This document shows, piece after piece, positions 39,398 to 49,014 of a stretch of DNA of 64,000 nucleotides; the stretch's first letter is position 1, and every line of letters begins with the position of its first letter. A program made the position numbers and the translations under genes. The notes under the pieces are model-generated. The model saw nothing but the letters and a program-made list of their open reading frames with translations. It was not told where the DNA came from and did no database searches. This DNA is from Pilaira anomala (Eukaryota; Mucoromycota; Mucoromycetes; Mucorales; Mucoraceae), in assembly GCA_025716855.1 (NCBI GenBank), contig JAIXMQ010000048.1, forward strand, positions 1-64,000. The letters run 5' to 3'.

Positions 39398-39550
39398 TTG
39401 TAAATACATAAAAAAAAAAAAAAAAAAAATACATATATAATAAACAACAACAAAACGACATTCACTCCTTTCTCTTTCTTTATTCCATTCACTTTCTTCT
39501 TTTTTTTTTCACCTCCTCTCCTATAAACAATTTTATTTAAAATAAAGCAA

Positions 39551-39970
39551 TCATGTTCCTTTTAAACGTTTCACAACAACAACTCCAGGTTCCGGTCCAA
39601 AGTAAGAGAAGAGCCAATATAACTGAGTCAAGTCGACCACATGTTTATTAGCTGTCAGATCTAATCCATAATTATACATTTTGGTAAACATTTGTTGGGC
39701 CTGCTCACGTGGATGTTTTATCTGACCATAATTTCTTATAATCGCTTTTTTTTTTACACAAAAGTGTAGCATTTTATAATTAGAAAAAAAAAAAGGGAGC
39801 ACAACAGCAAAATTTATTTGTACTTCTCTCAATGTCTCACTTTCTCTTTCTCTGTTAGTTGCAATTTTTAAAAAAAAAGCTAGTAAAAAAGGGGTCGCTT
39901 CTTTGAAATGATTTAACATGATGCTGTATAAATATGAGTAATAATGTGTAGTGTAGTAACCGCTTTTCAT
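39551..39970 (-). CDS. Unknown small protein, exon structure uncertain
   Basis: One open frame of 139 codons runs from the ATG at 39970. The last 60 residues look genuinely coding (HPREQAQQMFTKMYNYGLDL, LYWLFSYFGPEPGVVVVKRL). The middle (about 39720-39870) is low-complexity and contains a GTGAG donor-like site, a CTAAT branch-like site and A-run acceptors. The real gene may therefore have a spliced 5' part. I do not recognise the family. It is convergent with the bHLH gene. Confidence 0.4.
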   Translation of the reverse strand: MKSGYYTTHYYSYLYSIMLNHFKEATPFLLAFFLKIATNRERESETLREVQINFAVVLPFFFSNYKMLHFCVKKKAIIRNYGQIKHPREQAQQMFTKMYNYGLDLTANKHVVDLTQLYWLFSYFGPEPGVVVVKRLKGT

Positions 39971-41082
39971 CAATTACTAAAAAATCAAAGAGTGAAATTC
40001 ATCCAAAAAAAGAGCTTTTTTAACCCTATATTCGGATGAAATTACCACTTATATCTTTTTTTTTTTTAGAAAAAGAATTTCAAATGCCCGTAAATTCCTT
40101 GATTGTTAGTAACACACTCTCGTTTCAATTTCAAAAATAACTTTTTTTAATGTATTTAGAGAAAGGGAGACAGTTAGTTTTTACGAATTTAGAAAAAAAA
40201 AAAAAGGTTCTAAAAGAATCTTTCTCATAAAATATCATTCTACAATTTGTTTATATATTTTTTTAAAGATGATAGTAACCAAGTCAGACCCTTTTTTCTG
40301 AAAGGTTCTTTTTGCACGGTATTTTTTGTTGAACGTTTCATGTAAAAAAACCAACACCTTTTTTTTTTTTTTCCAAGATCCTTCAGTTTTTTTTTTTTTT
40401 TTTTTAAAAGTGCGATATTTTTAATTTAAAAAAAAAAAAAGGTTCTGTTGTTTATTTTCAACTATCGATTTTTATTTGTTTATGGCCTCACAATCTGTTA
40501 TCAGATTTTTATTTACACGTTATTTCCGGACAAGCGTGAGAAGTTTGATCAAATCACTGCTTTTTTTTTTTTTTTTTTTACCTCTCTTCTCATACAATCT
40601 TACGTAATATAATGCATTTTTTCTGTACTTTTTTTTTTTTTTTTTTTTCTCTCTCGGGATTTTTTTAACTTGTTCGAGACTGGATCTCTTTTGTATACCT
40701 TTTTTGCTACTTTTACGTAAAGAAGCTGTTATAACTCATTTATTCCCAAATATCAATTAGAACTCCCCCCTCTCTACCTTTGTGTGTGTGGGGTATCTAG
40801 GTGACGTCGCTTAAAGATTTTAGATAAATTTTTGAACTTTATGAATTTTTTTTTTTTTTTTTTTTTTTTTTTCAGACCCCCTGGTTATGATTCGCTGTGA
40901 TAGCGAACCGTGGGGGGTGCTAAAAAAAAATAAAAAAAAAATAAAAAAATAAGCCCTTCTTTTTTTTTTTTGTTACTTTACCTAAAGAGACAACCACTTT
41001 TTTTGTAAGATAAAAAAAAATAATGAGTCGAAACCAGCAACAATAAAAACTCATTACCATTTATCGATTTTAGATCTTTGCA
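39971..41082. other. Spacer upstream of ATP4
   Basis: Very AT-rich with many T-runs. It contains a CRE-like TGACGTCG at about 40802 and the GC-rich hairpin at 40876-40918. No protein gene is seen. Confidence 0.5.
40876..40918 (+). other. GC-rich hairpin, candidate structured RNA or site
   Basis: ACCCCC (40876-40881) pairs with GGGGGT (40913-40918). GG (40883-40884) pairs with CC (40908-40909), and TTCGCT (40891-40896) pairs with AGCGAA (40902-40907) around a GTGAT loop. It sits between a long T-run and an A-rich stretch, 165-207 bp upstream of the ATP4 ATG. The strand is arbitrary. It does not fit tRNA, and no snoRNA boxes are clear. Confidence 0.35.
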
Positions 41083-41440
41083 ATGGCTTTTAGATTATTG
41101 ACCAAGGGTGCCACAGGTACTTTTAAAGAGAAAAGAAACGAAGAAAGCTTATTTATTTATTTATTTGCATGTGTTAGCTGCCGTCGCTCGTCCCGCTATG
41201 ATTTCTGCTTCTCGTCAAGCTGTTCGTGCTTCTGCGTAAGAACTTGAAATATAATTCTACTTTTTTTTTTAAAAAAAAAAGGAAAAAAAGCATATTCTAA
41301 TTATTTATATTAGTATTCGTGGATTCACCACCAAGACTGAAGGTAAAGGGAAAACGATAATAATAATAATAAAAAACATGTATAAATAAAAAAGAGAGAG
41401 AATGGAATTACGAAAAACCGAACGATAATAAAAAAAAAAC

Positions 41441-41480
<40 letters not shown>

Positions 41481-42268
41481 AAAGACACGAGAAAGAAACG
41501 TATTAAAACCAAATTTATTAGAGGAACCTAAGCAAAAGGCCAACAGTCTTCTCGATTCTCTTCCCGGTAACTCCATTATTTCCAAGACTGGTTATGTTAC
41601 TGCCGCCACTGGTTTATCCGCCTTCTTGATTTCCAAGGAAATCTATGTTGTGAACGAAGAAACTTTAGTTTTAGTTTCTACTGGTGCTCTTCTTGGTCTT
41701 CTCGTAAAGTACCTTAGAGAACCTTTCACCAACATGGCCAACGAACATATTGACGTAAATATATATAAAGGGAAAAAAAAAAAAAAAAAAACTGATACAA
41801 TGTTTATATATCTATCTATAGCGTATTAAGAACATCTTGGTTCAAGCTCGTGAAGACCACAAGGGAGCTGTTCAAGAACGTATTGAAGAAGTTGGACAAA
41901 TGAAGGATCTTGTTGATGTTACCAAGGCTCTTTTCGAACTCTCTCGTGAGACCGCTCAATTAGAAGCTGAAGCTTTCGAATTGAAGCAACAAGTTGCTGT
42001 TGCCAGTGAAGTCAAGACCACTTTGGATTCTTGGGTTCGTCATGAAGCCAACATTCGTGATCGCGAACAAAAGGAATTGGCTGCTTATTTGATCGAAAAG
42101 ATCAACAAGGAATTGCAAGATCCCAAGATCCAACAACAAATTTTGGATCAAGCCGTTTTGGATATTCAAAGTAAGTTTTTTTTTTTTTTTTTAAAAAAAA
42201 AAAATACGTGTAAGAAGAGAGAAAACTAAAATGTGTTAATTGTTATAGACGTTGCCAAGTCTGCTTAA
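41083..42268 (+). CDS. ATP4: Mitochondrial F1Fo ATP synthase subunit b
   Basis: Six exons (41083-41116, 41178-41235, 41314-41342, 41522-41754, 41822-42170, 42249-42268) encode 240 aa. An Arg/Ala/Ser-rich presequence (about 1-36) is followed by the segment GYVTAATGLSAFLISKEIYV and a second hydrophobic stretch up to VKYL. This forms the membrane hairpin of fungal subunit b. A long charged coiled coil (130-235) forms the peripheral stalk that holds the catalytic head. The order and motif SLLDSLPGNSIISKTGYV agree with the ATP4 family, and the length agrees with yeast (244 aa). The first three exons (34, 58 and 29 bp) encode only the targeting peptide. Intron 2 and intron 5 contain T-run/A-run pairs. 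Confidence 0.93.
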
Positions 42269-42341
42269 ATTATATAATATACGAACCACTCCATCTTTAT
42301 TCATGAAGAAACTTTCATAACCATATACAATAAAATATATA

Positions 42342-42379
<38 letters not shown>

Positions 42380-42393
42380 ATTGATAAAAATGT

Positions 42394-42424
<31 letters not shown>

Positions 42425-42425
42425 G

Positions 42426-43098
42426 TTAGTTAAAACCTAAACCTCCACGACGACCCATTTGCATTTGTTTTCTGAATTGTAAACCATGATCGAATTGTTT
42501 TTCTAAATCATTTGTAATACGTTCCTTTTCATCTTCATCAATAGCACTTTTTAATCCACCGTATAAACCACCCGATTTCTTTACTGGTGCAGCCTGTGGT
42601 GATGCCTTCTTGGCACCTAATAATCTCATAAACTTGTTCTTCTTTGCATCATCACCGTCAAAAGAAGCTTTATTCCAATCATTCCAGCCAGCTGTACTCG
42701 ATTCTTGTTGAGTGTTGTTATTGCTGTTGTTGGTTTCAACAGGTCTCTTCTTTTGAACTGGTGTTTCGATTTTACTCTTCTTGTGATGATTTTCATGGAT
42801 AATAAATTCTTCCTCGCTTTCACTTTCGCTATGCTTTCTCTTGCTCTTCTCTTTCTTTTCTTTTTTCTCCTTCTTTTCCTTTTTCTCCTTCTTTTCCTTT
42901 TTCTCTTTCTTTTCCTTTTTTTCCTGTACATGTCAAAAGTTAGGTACAGATCAAACAGTTTTTTTTTTTTTTTTACAAGTATCGTACCTTCTTCTCCTTT
43001 TTCTCCTTCTTTTCAGTCTTCTTCTTCTCGACTTCCTTTTCAATCTTCTTTTCGACTACTTTCTCTGTCTTTTTATCTTTTTTATCGCTTTTGCCCAT
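42426..43098 (-). CDS. Lys/Glu-rich SMAP-domain-like protein
   Basis: Two exons (43098-42988, 42923-42426) give about 202 aa. The first 65 residues are nearly all Lys and Glu (KEKKEKKEKK repeats), crossing the intron. The C-terminal 75 residues carry GWNDWNKASFDG, KNKFMRLLGAKK and LEKQFDHGLQFR, ending GRRGGLGF. This C-terminal pattern resembles the small acidic protein (SMAP) domain found in nuclear proteins; function is unknown. The charged repeat suggests nuclear or nucleolar location. It is convergent with ATP4 (157 bp between stops). The frame opposite the Lys repeats is a Phe/Ser shadow. Confidence 0.75.
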
Positions 43099-43261
43099 TG
43101 TAATGAAGTGTTTTAATAGAAAAAAGATTTATTACTTTGAAGAAAGAAAAAAAAATTTATTTAAAAATAAAAAATAAAAAAAATACAATTCCATTTTTGG
43201 CATTAGCAGTCAAATCTGCGAAGAAGAATCTAAACTTTTACACGACATTACACCAGTACTT

Positions 43262-44889
43262 TTACATACTGAAAACTAAACAGGTACCATCATCAGAGGC
43301 AGAGCAAATGACATTACCATCACTACAGTACAAAAAAAAATCGATTAGAAAATATATATATATATATATATATCGGACAATACAAGATTAAAACTTACTC
43401 TGAAACTGCAATATCAAGTACGGTATCACGATGACCAGACCAAGACTTGAGACATTGACCGGTACGAGCATCCCACATCTTGACAGTTCTATCAGCAGAA
43501 CATGTAGCAAGTAAAGGAGAATTCTTGACAAAAATAGCTTTCACAACTGCATCTTCATGATTTAATGTAGCACGAAGACGTAAAGTTTGAACATCCCAAA
43601 TAGATACTTTTCCATCCACTGATCCTGTTGCAGCTAAAGGAAGAACATCACAGAAAGAGGATGTTTCGATAGAATCTGTATGGTTTTCTAAGGCTGCAAC
43701 AATCTAATATAAATTATAATTTTTAAAAATCCTGCCCCCCTTTTTTTTTGGTTCGTTTGCGATCTGTACTTACGTGACCGTTTGAAAGATTGACAAGACG
43801 TGCTTTACCAGAGACATCACCTGTGATGGCTAAAGTGCTATCCTTGTTGACAGAGACAGAATTGATAGGTTCAACATGGAAACGAGCATCATCGCCCGTT
43901 AAACGGAATTCAGCAGCAGCAGTCTTGGGATCCCAAATAATAAAAGAAGAATCTTCAGAAGTAGAAACAATTCTCTTACCATCTCTTGTGAAGCAACCAG
44001 CAGTAACAGGTCCAGCATGACCGTTGAAAATATTCATGAATTTACCAGAAGGCACTTTTTTTTTTATATATATATAATTAACATCCTTTTTTTTTAAAAA
44101 AAAAATAACTGTATCATAATAAACTTACTTGCCCACATCCAAATGGTAGAATCATTCGCACCAGCTAATAAAATGTTACCCTTAGGATGCCAGTTGATCC
44201 AGACAACCTCATCAGGACCATCGACCGAGACACAAAAATCACCCGTCTCAGCATTCCAGACACGTACTTTACCATCCATAGCAGCAGAGGCAATGTACTT
44301 ACCGTCACAACTGAAAGCAACTGCAGTAACGGAATCAGTATGACCGTCAAGTACCTTCATCATTTCACCGGTATCACAACGCCAGAGATAACTCTTGTCG
44401 TCACCACCACCACTACAAATAATGCCGTTACTGGTAGGATGCATAGCAATAGCATATACAGGTTCACGGTGATCAAAGAAACCTTGTACGGAATCGTCTG
44501 CAAGTTCCATAGTGTTTTCGTCTTCGGGATTCTGTCTCATTTCAAAGCCTTCAGCAGATTCTTTTTTTTAAAAAAAAAAAAAAAAAAAAAGCAGAGAATA
44601 AGTTGGTCTGTTTTATTATTATTATTTTTTCGCAAAAGTTTACCTTCCATGTTATCTTCCTCGTCTTCGTCATCGTCCATAGGTTCACCTTGATCTAAGT
44701 CAGGAATTTCTTCTTCAAGAACATCACCTTCTTGCACATATTCTTCTTCAACGAGGTTATCAATTTCTTCTTCAAACTAGTGAAATAAAGTAAGTTTTTA
44801 ATTGTTACGAACCTTTTTTTTTAAAAAAAAAAAAAAAAAATGTTACCTATTAGGCTTACCTTATCGTTTGGCTTCTCGGGAGTAGACAT
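43262..44889 (-). CDS. SQT1: WD40 ribosome-assembly protein Sqt1/AAMP
   Basis: Six exons (44889-44860, 44776-44644, 44560-44129, 44054-43774, 43703-43399, 43322-43262) encode 413 aa. An acidic N-terminus (first 70 residues, many Asp/Glu) precedes about seven or eight WD repeats with GH...WD spacing, for example HTDSVTAVAFSCDGKYIASA, NGHAGPVTAGCF and SGHRDTVLDIAVS. The acidic leader followed by GFFDHREPVYAIAMHP is typical of Sqt1/AAMP. In yeast, Sqt1 is the dedicated chaperone of ribosomal protein uL16 (Rpl10), and the last step of 60S assembly depends on it. Three introns contain T-run/A-run pairs, and exons 3 and 4 follow A-run acceptors. Confidence 0.9.
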
Positions 44890-44925
44890 GTCTTTTATTG
44901 TTCTGAACAAAGTGTACAAGTTTCG

Positions 44926-44956
<31 letters not shown>

Positions 44957-45274
44957 TTTAGTTTTTTTGAAAAAAGAAGGTCACGATTGAATAAATTTAC
45001 ATGATTATTAAGAATGGGTTAGTAATATGCCTTAGATTATAAATTTTTCTTGAGTGGATTTTCTGGCAATTATTCGAAACAAACTACAATAGGTATCACG
45101 AGCAAAGATAATATAGCTTTTGATGGTTACATATGACTATTTGTTTAATAAGATCCCATAGACACTATTTTATTTTTTTTTGATCCTAGGTGAATCGAGT
45201 GATTAACGGAAATCCACAGTAATAAAGCACGCATCTCTCTCGTATAAATCAAATATCATCACCACTTTATTTTA
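44890..45274. other. Spacer
   Basis: 5' flank of SQT1, with a long T-run (about 44930-44955), and 3' flank of the lectin-like gene. Nothing else is seen. Confidence 0.5.
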
Positions 45275-45966
45275 TTAAAAATCAGCTTCAAATAAAACCT
45301 CTCGTTCTGCTCTCACATGGCCAGCAGGTATTAAATCCCACAGCTGATTAGCAGCATTATCATATCCAAACTTTTTATGAAATAAAATAACTCTAGCACC
45401 ATCTAAAGTAGAATTACCACGTATATCCAAAACCATGTGCGGGTCAGAAAGTACAAAGACGTATCCTCTTTGATATCCCCATCGCTGGTTTTGTGCATCG
45501 CCAATCACTTTACGATCGTATTGACATATCCATGCTTCATCTACTAAAGGTCCTCCTCGAACATCTAATACCAATTCGGAGCACTTGTTTATGATGTAAC
45601 CATCCTAAATACACAAATTGTTGAATTGACCTGGTATTATACACAAATATAATCTCGATTTGTACCTGATAATACCAGAGTTGATTATCTCTATCTTCAT
45701 TATGTTTTGGTGTCCATATAATTATCTTGCCATCTTTCTTTTTTTTTTTTTTATGTGTTTATATGAACTTTATATATATACATGTAAATTTTTCTTTAAT
45801 CTACCTTTGTTGACGCTCCATCCACTAACAAAAAAAAAAAAAAAAAAGGGACAACTATATTAATGAAAACAATCTCATTTTCAAATTAGAATAACAAGTT
45901 ACCGTCAATAACTTTTCCAGAGTTACGAGATTTAATGTAAAAATATCCAGCAGGGAATTCTTCCAT
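45275..45966 (-). CDS. Beta-trefoil (ricin-B-like lectin fold) protein
   Basis: Four exons (45966-45903, 45824-45805, 45737-45666, 45604-45275) encode about 161 aa. There is no signal peptide. Repeated units fit beta-trefoil lectin folds: FYIKSRNSGKVID, DNQLWYYQDGYI, LVLDVRGGP, QNQRWGYQ, MVLDIRGN, ANQLWDLIPAG. Each has the D-x-G and Q-x-W pattern of ricin-B-type carbohydrate-binding domains. The protein is only the lectin fold; no catalytic domain is attached. Cytosolic fungal proteins of this shape often bind glycans and act in storage or defence; the ligand here is unknown. Exon 2 is 20 bp, unusually small, and its phases fit. Confidence 0.75.
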
Positions 45967-46164
45967 TATATTTTGTTTAGAAGAAAAGACGTAATACCTT
46001 TTTTTTACATTAAAAAAAAACGTTTTCGCGCATTGAAAAAAAAAATCGGGAGAACGGGGTCTTTTCATGCAATCTTTTACAGTAGAAAGTTCATTTTGTT
46101 AACAAGTAAATTATATTTTATTTATATGAATTCATGTATAAAAAAAAAAGGTAGCAGCAACAAG

Positions 46165-48072
46165 CTAAAAAACCCATTTTACCTCAGGAGATTGAGAGGA
46201 CCTCCCTTCAATTATTACAAGTTCTTTTAGACTTTTACATGTTATATCCATGCAAAACCTACTACAGTAACCCCACTCAAACCCAACGTGACCAAGGCTA
46301 AAATTATCGTCATCATCATCATTATCGTTTTCTTCCTCATTATTATTATTTTCTTCTTCGCCAATTTGAAACGTTCTTCGTTCATATTGCTGTTGATCGA
46401 TTTCGGATAAGCATGCTTTATTACCCAAATAAAACTTTATTCCAGTGCTTGTTGTTTTCAACTTGATATACACTTCCAATTCGGATTCAATCAAATAATT
46501 AGATGGTACATCTCTCCAAGTCAATACATCAAGCGACGTGTTGGGCATATTAATTTTCACAGGTTTAGGGAACTCATTTCGATCAGAATCACACGTAAGA
46601 TAAAGTTGATTCATATTAGGAAGTTTGAAAGATAAATATTCGAGAAAAGCAACGGATTTTGTAGGTAGATTTACATTAAAAACTGTCACTTTTTTTACTT
46701 CTGTATGCTGAGGCACACCATCGTTTGTTGCTGGAATTTTGTAAATATTTCCATACATTGAAAGTTCTTGTACTGACGGACATAGCTGTAATATATGGAA
46801 AATCCAGTCTAACCTTTTGGAAAGTTTACGGTGAACTGCAGAAGAACTATGTAACCAAGAAAGATTTTCTATCCTGAGCGAGCGAATTCTACTTCCTACT
46901 TCGGAAAAAAACATGATCTGTGGTGACTCAATATCTCGTATATTCAATGCAAAATGAATAGTGGATAACTTTGTAGTTAGCTTTAAATTATTGATGTCTC
47001 GAGATTGAAAATTTGTAAAGTAATCAATGGCTACATCCTTAAATCTATCATCCGCATCGATAAGGTTGTTCCAAATATTAGCTAAATCGTGTCGTCTTAC
47101 TTCTACCTCTACAAAAAACTTTGGTATAGCTATTACGTAATGTAAAAATTCTAGCAGTACATTCAAAGGACACCTTGTCACTCCCGTTCTTCTTCCAAAT
47201 TCACCAAACATCACATACAACCATCGGAGCTTAGGAAACTTTTGCATAAGATATCTGATCTGATTTTCGCTTTCGATTATCCACCATTCACACCGAAGTT
47301 CACAAATATCAGGACGTGGAATCACTATCGCTTTTTTAGGCTCTGATAAAATCCTTCTTTCTTCTTTTGAAGGGCAAAAAGTAAGCGACAATCTTTCGAG
47401 GTTCGGACAGTCCTCTATCAGCGTATCAAAATCACTTAATAGTTTGTTAGACTCGTAGACCAAATCAAAACATTTCATGTTTTTAAATTCTTTGACTTGA
47501 TCTAGTAATTTTTGATAGAATTTTGAATACTTCAAATCACTTCCATAATCAAAAAAATCGTCTACTGCTGCTAACCAAGCTAAAGTTTTCTTAAGGAGTA
47601 GTGCAACACATAGGTAATGTTCCAAAGTCTTACTTGTAGGACTTGGTAAACGTTGTAAATGCGATAATCGACCTTGAATAACTGCCTGCGTAATTTGTTC
47701 CCAGCAAGATACGTCTTCTTTCCAATGGCTTAACTCTAATATATTTGGACACTGCCGTATGATGACTTCCAACAACTCATGGTCATTCAATTTTTCATTA
47801 GTCATGCCGAACGTTAAGAACACATATTCAGTATAGAGTGACTTGAGGTGACTACCCAACCGTGCAGAGCTTGATATTGTACGAACATATTTTTCCAATG
47901 CTAGTCTGTGATAGACAAATACTTTAGAATACAATAGCTCAACCGAAGCTTCATACCATTCCTTGTTTGTGAGTTGACATTGTACTAGATCTTCTGTTTC
48001 TAAAAAGCCGAATGTAAGCATTAGGACCTCCAAAGGCAATTCTGGGATTTTCGAATGTACTCGCCCTTTCAT
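46165..48072 (-). CDS. F-box protein with long leucine-rich C-terminal region
   Basis: A single exon of 635 aa from the ATG at 48072. The N-terminus (ELPLEVLMLTFGFLETEDLV, followed by QCQLTNKEWYEASVELLYS) is a clear F-box, which recruits Skp1 in SCF ubiquitin ligases. The remaining 580 residues have irregular Leu-rich repeats (LERLSLTFCPS, LRSLRIENLSWL, MNQLYLTCDS) expected of a substrate-binding arm. An acidic Asn/Asp/Glu run lies near residue 590. Large single-exon F-box proteins like this are commonly expanded in Mucorales genomes (family knowledge). The frame stays open upstream to 48258, but that part is hydrophobic, low-quality sequence. The substrate is unknown. Confidence 0.82.
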   Translation of the reverse strand: MKGRVHSKIPELPLEVLMLTFGFLETEDLVQCQLTNKEWYEASVELLYSKVFVYHRLALEKYVRTISSSARLGSHLKSLYTEYVFLTFGMTNEKLNDHELLEVIIRQCPNILELSHWKEDVSCWEQITQAVIQGRLSHLQRLPSPTSKTLEHYLCVALLLKKTLAWLAAVDDFFDYGSDLKYSKFYQKLLDQVKEFKNMKCFDLVYESNKLLSDFDTLIEDCPNLERLSLTFCPSKEERRILSEPKKAIVIPRPDICELRCEWWIIESENQIRYLMQKFPKLRWLYVMFGEFGRRTGVTRCPLNVLLEFLHYVIAIPKFFVEVEVRRHDLANIWNNLIDADDRFKDVAIDYFTNFQSRDINNLKLTTKLSTIHFALNIRDIESPQIMFFSEVGSRIRSLRIENLSWLHSSSAVHRKLSKRLDWIFHILQLCPSVQELSMYGNIYKIPATNDGVPQHTEVKKVTVFNVNLPTKSVAFLEYLSFKLPNMNQLYLTCDSDRNEFPKPVKINMPNTSLDVLTWRDVPSNYLIESELEVYIKLKTTSTGIKFYLGNKACLSEIDQQQYERRTFQIGEEENNNNEEENDNDDDDDNFSLGHVGFEWGYCSRFCMDITCKSLKELVIIEGRSSQSPEVKWVF

Positions 48073-48847
48073 TATTTGTAGCTTTTCATGTATAGCATTA
48101 GATAAGGGTTGAAAGTACAAAAATACTTTTTTATATTTACCGATTAAAACAAGATAAAAAAAAAAAATTATAAATAAAGGTTTTTTGACGTTGGCTTTAT
48201 TGCATAAATTTTTTGTTTGTATAAAGACGGAGTCTTTGAATAGACGACACTTGGTCATATAAAGGAATTATTCCATTTAAGAATGTGGCACTATTATAGA
48301 AATAGCAGTTCTATATAATACATAAATTAAGTATTTAATGTGGAACTTGTGTATAATACCAGATGGCCTCATTTATGTTTTACATGCTACAGATATCTTT
48401 AAATATCAGCGTTAGCAGCTCTAATTTTTTATAGCATGTAATGTTAGATTGTTTGAATTCTTGCAGAAGTTAACTATTGGATCAGTTAAATATAAACAAC
48501 GGTTAACTGCAAAATATAAATACTAATAATAATCAGTCATAGAAAACAAGAAATTTTGGCTTTTTGTCTATCAAATCTACATATATATAAATTAAAATGT
48601 ATAGTTACTGAAAAAAACATTATTATTAAAAAAAAAATAGTACGATAGAACTCCTGTTTTGGTTTTTAATTAATTCGTACATAATTCGTTTTAGTAATTG
48701 ATCCCAACGTCAGCTCTATTTTTTTTTTTATTTATGTACAAACTACTCCTATTTCATCCAAATTTTCTGCTTGTAAACCGACCTATAGCACCAATATACG
48801 TGTTAGTTTTTTTCTATGCCTCCTTTAATTTTGTTTAAAATATTATA
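48073..48847. other. Spacer upstream of F-box gene and tRNA
   Basis: AT-rich 5' region of the F-box gene. No gene is recognised. Confidence 0.5.
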
Positions 48848-48870
48848 AATCACGTGTATATCACGTGATT
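48848..48870. promoter_or_regulatory. Inverted pair of CACGTG boxes
   Basis: AATCACGTG (48848-48856) and CACGTGATT (48862-48870) form a 9-bp inverted repeat around TATAT. It contains two E-boxes, 54-76 bp upstream of the tRNA-Ser gene. Role is inferred. Confidence 0.4.
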
Positions 48871-48923
48871 TTCAATAATTTTTTTAAATTAAATATTATT
48901 AAAAATTTGAACTAACATGAATT

Positions 48924-49004
48924 GTCACTATGTCCGAGTGGTTAAGGAGTGTGACTTGAAATCACATACGTTTACGTGCGCAGGTTCAAACCCTGCTGGT
49001 GACG
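48924..49004 (+). tRNA. tRNA-Ser (UGA)
   Basis: The acceptor stem GTCACTA pairs with TGGTGAC (one G-T wobble). The D arm holds CGAGTGGTTAAGG. The anticodon stem-loop TGTGA-CTTGAAA-TCACA carries anticodon TGA. A long variable arm (TACG...CGTG) marks class II, and the T arm is GCAGGTTCAAACCCTGC. A G discriminator base follows at 49004. It has no intron, and CCA is not encoded. Confidence 0.95.
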
Positions 49005-49009
49005 ATATC

Positions 49010-49014
49010 TTTTT
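49010..49014 (+). terminator. Pol III T-run terminator
   Basis: Five T residues start 6 bp after the tRNA-Ser discriminator base, the usual Pol III stop signal. Confidence 0.75.

Noticed and set aside
48073..48258. Upstream extension of the F-box frame
   Set aside because: Hydrophobic, Lys/Phe-rich sequence without F-box homology; the Met at 48072 directly precedes the F-box.
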